DNA of 64,000 bases from contig JAJYPJ010000006.1 of NCBI GenBank assembly GCA_021795435.1, forward strand, positions 1 through 64,000. Reading direction: 5' to 3'. Under the pieces are notes generated by a model. That model searched no databases, was not told the origin of the DNA, and worked only from the letters and a program-made list of their open reading frames with translations. Every line of letters starts with the position of its first letter. The stretch's first letter is position 1. The position numbers and the translations under genes are program-made. Positions 19,621 through 29,841 of the stretch are shown here, piece by piece. Origin of the DNA: Pseudomonadota bacterium (GTDB lineage Bacteria; Pseudomonadota; Gammaproteobacteria; Xanthomonadales; Rhodanobacteraceae).

Positions 19621-20208
19621 TCAGCGCGTGGTCGGTTTGGTGTGCGATCCGCGTGCGCCGCCGCTGGGCGGGGGGGCACCGCCGGCATGGTTGCCCGTGG
19701 CGTCGGTGCGACCCGCAGACGGTCGAGCTTGCTGGGAGCCGTTGCCGTTGCCGACGCCGCTCGCATGGACGCTCTCGACGAGGCTCCGCTGCAGGTTTTG
19801 CCAGAGTTCCATGTTGCGCGAAGTCAATTCATTGAACATCGCCCAAGGCGTCTGACCGACCATCGAATGGAGCTGTTTGCGGAACTGCTGTTGCTGCTCG
19901 AGGAACACCTGCATGCTGCGCTCAAGGTACGGGCCCATCAGTCCCTGGAGGGCATCGCCGTAGAAGCGAATGATTTGCGTGAGCAGCGGTACCGAGAACA
20001 TCGGCGCTCCCTGCTGCTCATGTTCGGCGATGATCTGCAGCAACACGCTGCGGGTCAGATCATCGTTGGTCTTGGCGTCGCGCACTTCGAAGATCTCGCC
20101 GTCGAGCACCAGCTGGCGAACTTCCTCCAGCGTGATGTAACTCGAGATCTCGGTGTCATAGAGACGCCGGTTCGGGTATTTCTTGATGACGCGCGTATTT
20201 TGTGCCAT
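19621..20208 (-). CDS. phaR: polyhydroxyalkanoate synthesis repressor PhaR
   Basis: PhaR binds both DNA and PHA granules and represses phasin and its own gene. This 195-residue protein begins with the near-invariant TRVIKKYPNRRLYDTE of the PHB/PHA accumulation DNA-binding domain, followed by the PHB_acc region with the Gln-rich FLEQQQQFRKQL helix and a low-complexity Gly/Pro tail. ATG 20208 places the domain at the N-terminus. It sits between two phaB genes. No PHA synthase (phaC) or phasin is visible in the window. Confidence 0.92.
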   Translation of the reverse strand: MAQNTRVIKKYPNRRLYDTEISSYITLEEVRQLVLDGEIFEVRDAKTNDDLTRSVLLQIIAEHEQQGAPMFSVPLLTQIIRFYGDALQGLMGPYLERSMQVFLEQQQQFRKQLHSMVGQTPWAMFNELTSRNMELWQNLQRSLVESVHASGVGNGNGSQQARPSAGRTDATGNHAGGAPPPSGGARGSHTKPTTR

Positions 20209-20376
20209 GCGACAAACATAGCAGAGCTTTTTGCGCCGCACCACTTACGATGCTGCGCAGCAAACCATCGAACGTCCGGGGCCCACCGCTGCGAGGGAGC
20301 GCCGTCCAGCGCACCTGCCCGATCGTGGCACCGCGCTGCTCCGCGGCGTTGCGGCCTGCCGGAGTCTGGATCCGCT

Positions 20377-21120
20377 TCACCAACCCATGTAGTGGCCACC
20401 ATTGATGGCCAGGTTGGCGCCGGTGATCCAGGCCGCCTCGTCGGCCAGGAAGAAGTTCACGGCATAGGCGATCTCTTCGGGCTTGCCCAGGCGTCCGACG
20501 GGAATTTGGGCGACGATCTTGGCGCGCACCTCGTCGGGGACAGCCATGACCATGTCGGTGCCCACGTATCCGGGAGAAACCGTGTTGACCGTGATGCCGA
20601 AACGCGCATTCTCCTGGGCCAGTGAGATGGTGAAGCCATGCATGCCGGCTTTCGCGGCCGCGTAGTTCGCCTGTCCGTACTGTCCCTTCTGTCCATTGAT
20701 CGAGCTGATCTGCACGATACGGCCCCACTTGCGTTCGCGCATCGACTCGATCACTGGGCGAGTGACGTTGAAGCAGGCATTGAGGTTCGTGTTGACGACA
20801 TCCATCCACTGCGCGTAGGTCATCTTGTGAAACGTGGTGTCGCGCGTGATGCCGGCATTGTTCACGAGGATTTCGATGGGGCCGTCCATCGCTTTCTGGA
20901 CGGCGCTGACCATCTCGACGCTGGCGTCGGGGTCACTGACATCACCCGGAACCATCATCACGGAAACACCTGATGCCGCCATGCGCTCGCGCCAGGCTTG
21001 CGCCCTACCGGCGTCCCGATAGTTGGTGGCCACGCGGTGGCCTTCTCGAGCGAGGCGCTGCACGATGGCGGTTCCGATGCCACCCGTGCCGCCCGTGACG
21101 AAGGCGATGCGGGACGTCAT
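20377..21120 (-). CDS. phaB: acetoacetyl-CoA reductase (PhaB), copy 2
   Basis: This 247-residue short-chain dehydrogenase has the PhaB hallmarks more fully than the other copy: GGTGGIG (10-16), NNAGITRD (87-94), and the ISSINGQKGQYGQANYAAAKAG block with Ser140, Tyr153 and Lys157. AAGGAG precedes ATG 21120. The start overlaps the stop of gluQ by 4 bp, so it is translationally coupled to a tRNA-modification gene. The two copies are only moderately alike, which points to an old duplication or separate origins rather than a recent tandem copy. Confidence 0.9.
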   Translation of the reverse strand: MTSRIAFVTGGTGGIGTAIVQRLAREGHRVATNYRDAGRAQAWRERMAASGVSVMMVPGDVSDPDASVEMVSAVQKAMDGPIEILVNNAGITRDTTFHKMTYAQWMDVVNTNLNACFNVTRPVIESMRERKWGRIVQISSINGQKGQYGQANYAAAKAGMHGFTISLAQENARFGITVNTVSPGYVGTDMVMAVPDEVRAKIVAQIPVGRLGKPEEIAYAVNFFLADEAAWITGANLAINGGHYMGW

Positions 21121-22049
21121 GAGGCGCTCCTTGTGGCGGTAGACAAGGGATCCAGTGTACGCGGGGCCGGCGATGGTGCTGATTGCGGCGCAACAAGCGT
21201 TCGCTTGCGGGGCAGCGCCGAACGGTCGTAGAGCGCGAGCGCCGACCTGAGCAGCGATGCAGCATCGCTCGCCGGCGCAACGGCGGCGCGGCGCTGGCCG
21301 AGAAGCGCCAGCGCAGAGCGAAGCGCCTCGACCGGATGGGCAGGGATTGCCGCGGCCCCCTGCGACTTGGAGAGCTTGCACCCAGCGGCGTCGACGAGGA
21401 CCGGCAGGTGGAGATAGGTCGGCGTGGGTAGTCCCAGCAGGCGTTGGAGCAGGATCTGGCGCGGCGTCGATTCAAGCAGGTCCGCGCCACGCACGACGGC
21501 CGTGATTCCGCTGGCCGCATCGTCCACCACAACCGCAAGCTGGTAGGCCCACATTCCGTCCGCGCGCCGCAGCACGAAATCACCAACCTCCCGCTGCAGA
21601 TCCAGCGCAAAGCGCCCCTGCAAATGGTCGTCGAACCCCAGCAGCCCCTTCGGCACGCGCAGTCGCCAGGCGAAAGCGCCGTCCTCGCGGGCCGGGCGGA
21701 TGCATCGTTCCGGATGAAGGCCGTTGCGGGCGGCGAGGTCGCTGCGCGAGCAGGCGCAGCGGTAGGCCAGGCCCGCAGCCTCGAGCTGGGCCAGTGCGGC
21801 GGCGTAGGCCGCGCCGCGCGTGCTTTGCCGCAGCGGGCGGCCGTCCGGCACGAGGCCGATCCTGGCCAGCTGCGTCTGCTGGCGATCCGCGGATGCCGGC
21901 GCCGCCCGCTGTGTGTCCAGGTCGTCGATGCGCAGCAACCATCGGCCGCCAGCGGCACGCGCCTCCAGCCAGCTGCCCAGCGCGGCAAGCAGCGAACCCA
22001 AGTGCAGGTCGCCGGTCGGCGAGGGGGCGAAGCGGCCGGTATACACCAT
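21117..22049 (-). CDS. gluQ: glutamyl-queuosine tRNA(Asp) synthetase
   Basis: It attaches glutamate to the queuosine base of tRNA(Asp). The 310-residue protein is a class I glutamyl-tRNA synthetase catalytic core without the anticodon-binding part. It shows TGRFAPSPTGDLHLGSL with the HIGH-like HLGSL (16-20), Cys ligands in YRCACSRSD and HPERC for the zinc site, and the KMSKS-like KLSKSQ. ATG 22049 was chosen because it begins at the conserved N-terminus. Confidence 0.93.
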   Translation of the reverse strand: MVYTGRFAPSPTGDLHLGSLLAALGSWLEARAAGGRWLLRIDDLDTQRAAPASADRQQTQLARIGLVPDGRPLRQSTRGAAYAAALAQLEAAGLAYRCACSRSDLAARNGLHPERCIRPAREDGAFAWRLRVPKGLLGFDDHLQGRFALDLQREVGDFVLRRADGMWAYQLAVVVDDAASGITAVVRGADLLESTPRQILLQRLLGLPTPTYLHLPVLVDAAGCKLSKSQGAAAIPAHPVEALRSALALLGQRRAAVAPASDAASLLRSALALYDRSALPRKRTLVAPQSAPSPAPRTLDPLSTATRSAS

Positions 22050-22141
22050 CGCTGAATCATGCCATCGGTCGCCCTTGAAAGGCGGGCACGCGGCCCGAGA
22101 CTCCGGAGGCGGCATGAGCCGCTAAGGAATCTCGCGAGACC

Positions 22142-23032
22142 ATGAAGCGCGTCCTGCTCTTTGTCGGTACCAACCTTGCAGTCCTGCTCCTGTTTGCGTT
22201 CATCGCCAAGCTGCTGGGGATCGACCAGTACGTCGCCGCCAGGGGCGTCGGCTTTGACGGACTGCTGGCGTTTGCAGCCCTTTTCGGCATGGGCGGAGCC
22301 TTTGTCTCGCTGGCCATTTCCAAGCAAGTGGCGAAATGGCAGACGGGCGCCCATGTCATCAGCGAACCACGGGACGAGGCCGAACGCTGGCTGCTCGCGA
22401 CGGTCGCAGAGCACGCGCGCGCAGCCGGCATCGGGATGCCGGAAGTCGCGATCTACGACGGTCCCGAAATGAACGCGTTTGCCACGGGCATGAGCCGAAA
22501 CCATGCCTTGGTAGCCGTCAGTACCGGCCTGCTTTCCAGCATGGATCGGCAGCAGGTGCGTGCCGTGCTGGGCCATGAGATTGGCCACGTGGCCAATGGC
22601 GACATGGTGACGCTCGCGCTGATCCAGGGGGTGCTCAACACCTTTGTGATCGTTGCGGCGCGATTGGTTGGCCAGGTTGTTGATTCATGGCTGGCGGGCG
22701 GACGCGACCGCGAAGGCGGTGGCAGCGGGATCGGCTATTTCGTGACGGTCATGGTGCTCGAACTGGTGTTCGGCCTGTTCGCGTCGATGATCGTGATGGG
22801 GTTCTCGCGGTGGCGGGAATTCCGTGCAGATGCCGCGGGCGCCCATCTTGCCGGTCGTGGCGCGATGATTGCCGCGTTGCAGCGTCTCAGCATGACCTAT
22901 GGCGAGACGTCGCTGCCCAAGACCATCGCGGCTTTCGGCATTTCCGGACACCTGGCGGCCGGGCTGCGCGGCCTGTTCATGAGCCACCCGCCGATCGAGG
23001 ACCGGATCGCGGCCTTGCGCGCGGCGGCATGA
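22142..23032 (+). CDS. htpX: membrane zinc metalloprotease HtpX
   Basis: HtpX is an inner-membrane M48B protease that degrades misfolded membrane proteins. The 296-residue protein has two N-terminal membrane segments (about 3-25 and 38-60), the zinc motif HEIGH (145-149), two further hydrophobic segments and the downstream Glu ligand in WREFRADAAGA. A TAAGGAA Shine-Dalgarno precedes ATG 22142. It is followed by htpG, so two protein-quality genes are adjacent. Confidence 0.95.
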   Translation: MKRVLLFVGTNLAVLLLFAFIAKLLGIDQYVAARGVGFDGLLAFAALFGMGGAFVSLAISKQVAKWQTGAHVISEPRDEAERWLLATVAEHARAAGIGMPEVAIYDGPEMNAFATGMSRNHALVAVSTGLLSSMDRQQVRAVLGHEIGHVANGDMVTLALIQGVLNTFVIVAARLVGQVVDSWLAGGRDREGGGSGIGYFVTVMVLELVFGLFASMIVMGFSRWREFRADAAGAHLAGRGAMIAALQRLSMTYGETSLPKTIAAFGISGHLAAGLRGLFMSHPPIEDRIAALRAAA

Positions 23033-23099
23033 TCCCCACAATGCGACGGTCCCGCGCGCCGCAATGTCTGGTGCGCCTGCCTTCCGGAGTCCAGAAACC

Positions 23100-24992
23100 A
23101 TGATCGAGAACCCGACTGAAGCCCGACCCTTCGAAGCCGAGGTGAGCCAGGTCCTGCACCTGGTCACCCATGCGTTGTACTCGCACAAGGAAGTGTTCTT
23201 GCGTGAGCTCATTTCCAACGCATCGGATGCCTGCGACAAGCTGCGCTTTGCGGCCATCGCCGAGCCTGCGCTGACTGCCGATGGCAATGAACTGGGCATT
23301 GAGGTCCGCTGGAATCCCGATGCCCGGACGCTCGTCATCAGCGACAACGGCATCGGCATGAGTCGTGAAGAGGTCATCGAGAACATCGGCACCATCGCCC
23401 GTTCGGGTACGCGCAAGTTCCTGGAGGCGTTGAGCGGCGACGCGCGCCAGGACTCGCGCCTCATTGGCCAGTTCGGGGTGGGCTTCTACTCGGCATTCGT
23501 GGTTGCCGACCGCGTGGTGCTCGAAACGCGCCGGGCTGGTGCCGCGCCCGCCGACGGGGTGCGCTGGTCCTCGGATGGCATTGGCACGTACGACATCGGC
23601 CCTGTTACCCGCGATGCAAGGGGCACCACGCTGACGTTGCACCTCAAGGATGGGGAGGACGAGTTCCTGGAGCCGTGGCGATTGCGCGAACTCGTCAAGA
23701 AATATTCGGAGCACATCGGATTTCCCATCCGCATGCCCAAGCTGGTGGACGGCAAGCCAGGCGACGAACTCGAGACGGTCAACCACGCGGCAGCCCTATG
23801 GACACAGTCCAAGAGCGAGCTGAAGGACGAGGATTACAAGGGCTTCTACAAGACGCTGACGCACGACTTCAACGATCCGCTGGCATGGACCCACAATCGC
23901 GTTGAGGGCAAGCAGAGCTTCACGCTGCTGCTCTATGTTCCGGAGAAGCCGCCGTTTGACGCGATCTTCAGCGGTCGGGACGAGCGCAAGGGATTGAAGT
24001 TGTACATTCGCCGCGTGTTCATCATGGATGCGAGCGAACAGCTGCTACCGGCCTACCTGCGGTTCGTGCGTGGCGTGGTTGATTCGGACGATCTGCCCCT
24101 GAATGTCAGCCGCGAGATCCTCCAGGAGAACAGGCTTGTCAGCCAGATCCGTTCCGCTTGCACCAAGCGGACGCTGGACTTGCTGTCGAAGCTCGCGAAG
24201 GAGGAAGCCCCGCGTTACGCGGATTTCTACCGGTCATTCGGCAACGTGCTGAAGGAAGGCATCGCCGAAGACACTGAAAATCGGGATCGAATCGCCGGTC
24301 TTCTTCGTTTTGCATCGACGCACCAGGCGAACGCAACGCAGAATGTGACGCTGGAGGATTACATCGGCAGGATGCAGGCCGGGCAGGAGGCGATCTACTA
24401 CCTCACGGCTGAATCCTGGGCCGCCGCGCGTCACAGTGCGCAGATCGAGGCGCTTGCTGCCCGCGGCATCGAGGTGCTCCTGATGAGCGAGCGCATCGAC
24501 GAGTGGGTGATGGGGTACCTCACCGAGTTCCAGGGCAAGCCATTCCGCCATGTCGGCAAGGGCGAACTGGACTTGCCCCTGGAGGCTGCCGAGAAGGAGC
24601 GTCGCGAAGCCGCTGAGCGGGAGGCCGCGCCGTTGCTCGAGCGGCTCAAGGGTTCGCTGGGCGATCGCGTGTCCGGCGTGCGCCTCAGCCATCGATTGAC
24701 CGAGTCGCCGGCCTGCCTGGTTCTGGAAGCCCATGACATGGCGCTGCATACCCGTCGGCTGATGGCGGAAGCCGGCCACGCTGTGCCCGCGGCCAAACCG
24801 GTTCTCGAGATCAACGCCACGCATCCTCTCTTGCATCGCTACGCCGGCGAATCCGATGCAAGCCGTGCGGACGATCTGGCCCTGCTGCTTCTCGAGCAGG
24901 CGGAGGTTGCCGAGGGTGCGCAGCTCGAGGATCCTGCTGCCTTCGTCAAGCGTATCAACCGTCTGTTGCTGGCCCCCGTGCCGGGCCCATGA
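23100..24992 (+). CDS. htpG: molecular chaperone HtpG (Hsp90)
   Basis: It is the bacterial Hsp90. The 630-residue protein has the GHKL ATPase motifs: LRELISNASDACDK, VISDNGIGM, GTIARSGT and GQFGVGFYSAF. The middle-domain signature NVSREILQ follows. ATG 23100 (GGAG upstream) gives the usual N-terminus; an in-frame ATG at 23064 would add 12 residues unlike the family. The stop overlaps hslR by 4 bp. Confidence 0.96.
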   Translation: MIENPTEARPFEAEVSQVLHLVTHALYSHKEVFLRELISNASDACDKLRFAAIAEPALTADGNELGIEVRWNPDARTLVISDNGIGMSREEVIENIGTIARSGTRKFLEALSGDARQDSRLIGQFGVGFYSAFVVADRVVLETRRAGAAPADGVRWSSDGIGTYDIGPVTRDARGTTLTLHLKDGEDEFLEPWRLRELVKKYSEHIGFPIRMPKLVDGKPGDELETVNHAAALWTQSKSELKDEDYKGFYKTLTHDFNDPLAWTHNRVEGKQSFTLLLYVPEKPPFDAIFSGRDERKGLKLYIRRVFIMDASEQLLPAYLRFVRGVVDSDDLPLNVSREILQENRLVSQIRSACTKRTLDLLSKLAKEEAPRYADFYRSFGNVLKEGIAEDTENRDRIAGLLRFASTHQANATQNVTLEDYIGRMQAGQEAIYYLTAESWAAARHSAQIEALAARGIEVLLMSERIDEWVMGYLTEFQGKPFRHVGKGELDLPLEAAEKERREAAEREAAPLLERLKGSLGDRVSGVRLSHRLTESPACLVLEAHDMALHTRRLMAEAGHAVPAAKPVLEINATHPLLHRYAGESDASRADDLALLLLEQAEVAEGAQLEDPAAFVKRINRLLLAPVPGP

Positions 24993-25414
24993 GCCTGGCA
25001 CGGGACGCAGGCCCCTCGCCCGAGGCCGTGCGCCTCGACCTGTGGCTCTGGGCCGCGCGCTGGTACAAGACCCGCGCGCTGGCCCGCCAGGCGATCGAGG
25101 CGAGCCGGGTGCGAGTCGCCGGGCAGCCCTGCAAGCCGGCGCGCCTGCTGCGCGTCGGGGATACCCTGGCCATCGCCCGTGGCGAGGAGCATTTCCAAGT
25201 GGAAGTGCTCGGCTTGCAGGCGCAACGGGGTCCGGCATCGGTTGCGCAGGGGTTGTATCGGGAAACTCCCGCAAGCATGCGGGCGCGGGAGGCGGCTGCC
25301 GTCCAGCGGCGCGCGGACCGATTGGCTGCGCCGGTGCCGCCGCCAGTGCGGCCTGGCAAGCACGACCGCCACCGCATCAAGGCCTTCAAGCAGAAGGCCG
25401 GCGAAGCAGAGTAA
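24989..25414 (+). CDS. hslR: ribosome-associated heat shock protein Hsp15 (S4 domain)
   Basis: Hsp15 binds 50S subunits carrying stalled nascent chains and helps recycle them. This 141-residue protein has an S4 RNA-binding domain (about 15-75: RLDLWLWAARWYKTRALARQAIEASRVRV) and a basic C-terminal tail, as in the family. It is translationally coupled to htpG by a 4-bp ATGA overlap, which supports a heat-shock role. Confidence 0.9.
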   Translation: MSLARDAGPSPEAVRLDLWLWAARWYKTRALARQAIEASRVRVAGQPCKPARLLRVGDTLAIARGEEHFQVEVLGLQAQRGPASVAQGLYRETPASMRAREAAAVQRRADRLAAPVPPPVRPGKHDRHRIKAFKQKAGEAE

Positions 25415-25419
25415 CGGGT

Positions 25420-25440
25420 CGGCAGGGGACGCTCCTGCCG
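25420..25440. terminator. hairpin between convergent hslR and mutS
   Basis: A 7-bp perfect inverted repeat, CGGCAGG with CCTGCCG and a 7-nt loop, lies between the two convergent stops. No T run is seen on either strand, so any termination would be weak or assisted. Confidence 0.4.
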
Positions 25441-25488
25441 GCGAATGGCATGCTCGGCCCGATGGTCTTGCGAGCCTCTCGGCCCGCG

Positions 25489-28080
25489 TCAGTCCTTCGC
25501 CGCGGTCGAAATCAGGGATCGCAGGCGATACAGTGCATCCAGTGCCTCGCGCGGCGAAAGCAGATCCGGGTCGAGCGTGCGCAGCGCCTCGACGAGCTGC
25601 AGCCATTCCGGGTCCGGTGACCCGGGTCGCGGCGACTCGTCGAATAGCGAACGCTGCAGGGAGGGGGTGGGCGGATGCAAATGGGGGCCGCTTTCCAATT
25701 CGGCCAAAGTGCGTCGGGCGTCGGCGAGTACCTGCTTGGGAAGGCCGGCCAGCGCGGCAACGGCCAAGCCATAGCTCCGGCTGGCAGGACCGTCCTTGAC
25801 GGCATGCATGAATACCAGCTGGTCGCCGTATTCGACGGCGTCCAGATGCACATTGGCGATGCCATCCTCGCTTGCGGCCAATTCCGTCAGTTCAAAATAG
25901 TGGGTGGCGAACAGGGTGTAGCTGCGGTTGACGCGAGCCAAGTGCACCGCGCTCGCGCGCGCCAGGGCGAGGCCATCGTAGGTCGACGTGCCGCGTCCGA
26001 TCTCATCCATCAAGACGAGGCTATGGGTCGTCGCGTGATGCAAGATGTTGGCGGTTTCGCTCATTTCGACCATGAACGTGGATTGCCCGCGGGAAAGGTC
26101 ATCACCGGCACCGATGCGCGTGAAAATGCGATCGATCGGGCCGACTGTCGCGCGTGCCGCCGGTACGAAGCTGCCAATGTGGGCCAGCAGGACGATCAGT
26201 GCTGCCTGACGCATGTAGGTGCTCTTGCCGCCCATGTTCGGGCCGGTGATGACCAGCATGCGTCGGGTCGGATCGAGATGAAGGTCGTTGGGTTCAAAGG
26301 GTTCGGCGCGCGCTGCCTCGACGACGGGGTGCCGACCACGCTCGATGTGCAGGCCAGGTTCATCCGAGAGCAGCGGGCAGCACCAGTTCATGGCTTCCGC
26401 CCGTTCGGCCAAGGCGGCGAGGACGTCGATCTCGGCGAGTGCCGCCGCCGCCTCCTGCAGCGGCTTGAGACGCGCGTTGATCCGGTCTAGCAGCTGCTCA
26501 TAAAGCGCGCGCTCGCGCATCAATGCGCGTTCGCGCGCGGACAAGACTTTGTCCTCGAATGACTTGAGCTCGGGTGTGATGTAGCGCTCGGCTCCCTTGA
26601 CCGTTTGTCGACGCGTGTAATGGACGGGCACCTTCTCGGCGTGCGTCTTGCCAATCTCGATGTAATAGCCATGCACGCGGTTGTAGGCCACTCGCAAGGT
26701 CGGGATGCCGGTATGGTCGCGTTCCCGTGCTTCCATCTCGGAAAGGAAGCGATTGGCATCCGTCCCGAGGAGGCGGAGTTCGTCAAGCTCCGCATCGTAA
26801 CCAGGCGCGATCACGCCGCCATCGCGAAGGAGCACGGGGGGCTGCGGGAGGATCGCGACGTCAAGGTGCGCGGCAAGATCCCCATGCCCATCGAGCGATT
26901 CCAGCAGCGCGGCCAGTCGGGGACTGTCCAGGTTCGCCAGCAGGGTTCGCAGTCCGGGCGCGGCCTTGAATGCATCGCGCAGCGTGGCCAGATCACGCGG
27001 CCGGGCGGAGCGAAGGGCGACGCGCGCGAGAACCCGCTCGATGTCGCCCATGCCGCGCAAGGCCTCGCGCAGCGGGCGATGCTCGCGGCTGTCGAGCAGC
27101 ACGTTGATGGCTTGCTGGCGAAGCTTCAGCGGCTCACGATTGCGAAGTGGCCGTTGCAGCCAGCGTCGAAGGAGACGGCCTCCCATGGGCGTGATGCTGC
27201 TGTCCAGGATGCCGGTCAGGCTGTGTTCCTTCCGCGCGTCGTCGAGTTCGAGGTGCCGGCGCGTCGCGGCATCCAGCAAGACCGTGTCGGCGGGTGACTC
27301 CTGGGCAATGGCCGTGAAGTGCGATAGCCGCGTGCGCTGGGTTTCCTCAAGGTAGGCGAGCAGGCAACCCGCTGCGCCCAAGGCGAGGTTGAGCGAGCTG
27401 CATCCGAACCCGTCCAGGTCGCGCACCCCGAAGAATCGCAGGATGGCATCGCGTCCGGCCCTCGGGTCGAAGTGCCATGGCGGGCGCGTGCGCACGGCGG
27501 CGGATTCAGGGTCGGCCGCCGATGGGAGATTGCCGTCCTCGGGCAGCAGAATTTCGGCAGGCTGCAGCCGAGAGAGTTCGGCCGCCAACGCATTGGCATC
27601 CGCCAACTCATTGACGCGAAGGCGACCTGCCGCAACGTCGGCCCAGGCCAGTCCGTAGCCGTTGCCACCCGGCGCGATGGCCAGCAGCAGCGTGTCGCGC
27701 CGCTCCTCCAGCAAGGCATCATCGGTCACGGTCCCGGGAGTCACCACGCGGACGACTTTGCGCTCCACGAGGCCCTTGGCGGCCGCCGGATCGCCGATCT
27801 GCTCGCAGATGGCCACCGACTCGCCGCGACGCACGAGTTTGGCGAGGTAGCTGTCGAGCGCATGCACGGGCACGCCGGCCATCGGGATTGGTGCACCGGC
27901 GGACTGGCCACGTTGGGTCAAGGTGATGTCGAGCAGTCGCGCTGCCTTGCGGGCGTCGTCGTAAAACAGCTCGTAGAAATCACCCATGCGGAACAGCAGC
28001 AGGGCATCCGGATACCCCGCCTTGGCGGCGAGGTATTGGCGCATCAATGGCGTGTGGTTGGAAAGTTCGTCTGCGGTCAT
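25489..28080 (-). CDS. mutS: DNA mismatch repair protein MutS
   Basis: MutS recognises mismatches and recruits MutL. The 863-residue protein has the mismatch-recognition Phe-X-Glu motif in RMGDFYELF near the N-terminus, connector, lever and clamp regions, and the ATPase domain with Walker [10 protein letters not shown] and the Walker B-type [19 protein letters not shown] 28080 places the Phe-X-Glu motif at the position usual for the family; upstream codons in frame do not look like MutS. Confidence 0.96.
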   Translation of the reverse strand: MTADELSNHTPLMRQYLAAKAGYPDALLLFRMGDFYELFYDDARKAARLLDITLTQRGQSAGAPIPMAGVPVHALDSYLAKLVRRGESVAICEQIGDPAAAKGLVERKVVRVVTPGTVTDDALLEERRDTLLLAIAPGGNGYGLAWADVAAGRLRVNELADANALAAELSRLQPAEILLPEDGNLPSAADPESAAVRTRPPWHFDPRAGRDAILRFFGVRDLDGFGCSSLNLALGAAGCLLAYLEETQRTRLSHFTAIAQESPADTVLLDAATRRHLELDDARKEHSLTGILDSSITPMGGRLLRRWLQRPLRNREPLKLRQQAINVLLDSREHRPLREALRGMGDIERVLARVALRSARPRDLATLRDAFKAAPGLRTLLANLDSPRLAALLESLDGHGDLAAHLDVAILPQPPVLLRDGGVIAPGYDAELDELRLLGTDANRFLSEMEARERDHTGIPTLRVAYNRVHGYYIEIGKTHAEKVPVHYTRRQTVKGAERYITPELKSFEDKVLSARERALMRERALYEQLLDRINARLKPLQEAAAALAEIDVLAALAERAEAMNWCCPLLSDEPGLHIERGRHPVVEAARAEPFEPNDLHLDPTRRMLVITGPNMGGKSTYMRQAALIVLLAHIGSFVPAARATVGPIDRIFTRIGAGDDLSRGQSTFMVEMSETANILHHATTHSLVLMDEIGRGTSTYDGLALARASAVHLARVNRSYTLFATHYFELTELAASEDGIANVHLDAVEYGDQLVFMHAVKDGPASRSYGLAVAALAGLPKQVLADARRTLAELESGPHLHPPTPSLQRSLFDESPRPGSPDPEWLQLVEALRTLDPDLLSPREALDALYRLRSLISTAAKD

Positions 28081-28171
28081 GCCGCCGGGGAAGATCGCAA
28101 GAGAGGCCTGCCGCGCAGTGTCGCATGGCCCTCGTGGCCAGCGGCAATGCCTCCCCGGGGGCTGCGGGAAC

Positions 28172-29581
28172 TCAGGATCCGGTGCGACTCGCTCCGTTGC
28201 CACGCCGACCCCGCTTGCGGCGCCTGCGGGGGGCCGTCGAGTCGGCATGGCCAGGCTCGCCCTTTGCCACGTGGTTGCCATGGCCGTGCGGGCCGGCCAC
28301 GCGCCCCTTCGTTCCTCCGGGTGCGACGGCGCTCGTGCGCTGCCGGTGATCGTTGGCCGGATTTTTCGCGGTGCGGACTGGCTTGCGGGGCGCAGCGCGG
28401 CCGCGTTCCGTCGCGGAGCCCTGGCTTTCGAGAGGCAGCTCGAACCCTTGCAGGAGCACGCGTTCGATGGGGTGGCCGAGCAATTTCTCGATGTCGCGGA
28501 GGTAGGCCATTTCGTCTCCCGAAACCAGGGAGATTGCCTTGCCGCGGGCGCCGGCGCGACCGGTACGGCCAATTCGGTGGACGTAGTCTTCGGGCACGTT
28601 GGGCAATTCGTAGTTCACCACCACGGGCAGCTCGCTGATGTCGATGCCGCGCGCGGCGATGTCGGTGGCGACGAGAACTTGCAACCGCCCTGCCTTGAAG
28701 TCGGCGAGTGCCCGCGTGCGGGCGTTCTGGCTCTTGTTGCCATGGATGGCAAGCGTCTGGATACCGGCATCGCCCAATTGGGTGGCCAGCCGGTTGGCGC
28801 CGTGCTTGGTCCGTGTGAAAACCAGCGTCTGGTACCAGTTCTCCTCCAGGATCAGGTTGACCAGCAGTTCCCGCTTGCGGGATTGCGGTACCGGATGGAC
28901 GCGGTGCTCGACGGTATGAGCGGCGGTATTGCGTGGTGCGACATCGACGGTCTTGGGTTCACGCAGCAGGCTGGTGGCCAGCTTGCGTATGTCCGAGGAA
29001 AAAGTTGCTGAAAACAGGAGAGTCTGCCTGCGCTCGGGCAGCCGCGCGAAGATCTTGCGCATGTCGTTGATGAACCCCATGTCCAGCATGCGATCGGCTT
29101 CGTCGAGCACCAGAGTCTCGACTGTCGAAAGATCCAGACTGCGGCGGGCAAGGTGGTCAAGGAGCCGGCCTGGGGTGGCCACCACGACGTCGATTCCGCG
29201 GGTGAGTGCGTCCACCTGGGGCTGCATGCCGACGCCACCGAATATGGCAACGGTGCGCAGAGCCGTGTGTTTGCCGTAGGTGCGCGCGCTGTCAGCCACC
29301 TGGGCTGCCAATTCGCGCGTGGGCGCCAGCACGAGTACGCGCGGGTGACCGATGCGGGCCGCGCGGGGCCCGACGGGATTCGCGGTGCCTAGAAGGCGTT
29401 GCAGGATCGGAAGAATGAACGCCGCGGTCTTGCCCGTGCCGGTCTGGGCCGCAGCGAGAAGGTCGTGTCCGGCGAGGACCAGGGGGATGGCCTGGGTCTG
29501 GATGGGCGTTGGCTCGGCATAGCCCGATTCGCGGATGGCGCGCGTCAGGGCTTCGGCGAGGCCGAAGGAATCAAATGACAT
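28172..29581 (-). CDS. rhlE: DEAD-box RNA helicase RhlE
   Basis: It is an ATP-dependent RNA helicase acting in ribosome assembly and RNA decay. The 469-residue protein has the Q motif TPIQTQAIP, motif I AQTGTGKT (45-52), DEAD in [17 protein letters not shown], and the helicase C motifs ending in [10 protein letters not shown]. The last 80 or so residues are basic and low in complexity, as usual for RhlE. The 5' untranslated region contains two small hairpins. Confidence 0.93.
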   Translation of the reverse strand: MSFDSFGLAEALTRAIRESGYAEPTPIQTQAIPLVLAGHDLLAAAQTGTGKTAAFILPILQRLLGTANPVGPRAARIGHPRVLVLAPTRELAAQVADSARTYGKHTALRTVAIFGGVGMQPQVDALTRGIDVVVATPGRLLDHLARRSLDLSTVETLVLDEADRMLDMGFINDMRKIFARLPERRQTLLFSATFSSDIRKLATSLLREPKTVDVAPRNTAAHTVEHRVHPVPQSRKRELLVNLILEENWYQTLVFTRTKHGANRLATQLGDAGIQTLAIHGNKSQNARTRALADFKAGRLQVLVATDIAARGIDISELPVVVNYELPNVPEDYVHRIGRTGRAGARGKAISLVSGDEMAYLRDIEKLLGHPIERVLLQGFELPLESQGSATERGRAAPRKPVRTAKNPANDHRQRTSAVAPGGTKGRVAGPHGHGNHVAKGEPGHADSTAPRRRRKRGRRGNGASRTGS

Positions 29582-29597
29582 GAGGGAGGACCTATCG

Positions 29598-29643
29598 GCC
29601 TGCGTAGCAGGCGCATCAAACCGCGACCGTCGCTTCAGGCGAC
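29598..29643 (-). promoter_or_regulatory. two hairpins in the rhlE 5' leader
   Basis: Within the 260-bp rhlE-pncC intergenic region the minus strand can form GTCGC/GCGAC with a 5-nt loop (29643-29629) and GCCTGC/GCAGGC with a 3-nt loop (29612-29598), the latter ending 16 nt before the start codon. They could modulate helicase translation. Nothing else is recognised in 29582-29841. Confidence 0.35.
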
Positions 29644-29841
29644 ACCAGTCCGCAGCGGGGGAATGCCGGTAATGCCGGCGGATTCGGAACGAGCCTGACG
29701 CAACGACTGGGATGGCGCATCGGCAGGTTGATGTTATCAGCGTTTGGCTCCGCATGGTGCGTCGCTTGCTGAATGGATGAACTCTTCCCTGTGGCGGGGT
29801 AGGCGGAGTACAAGGCGCGTTGGTTCCGCCGGAGCGCCATC

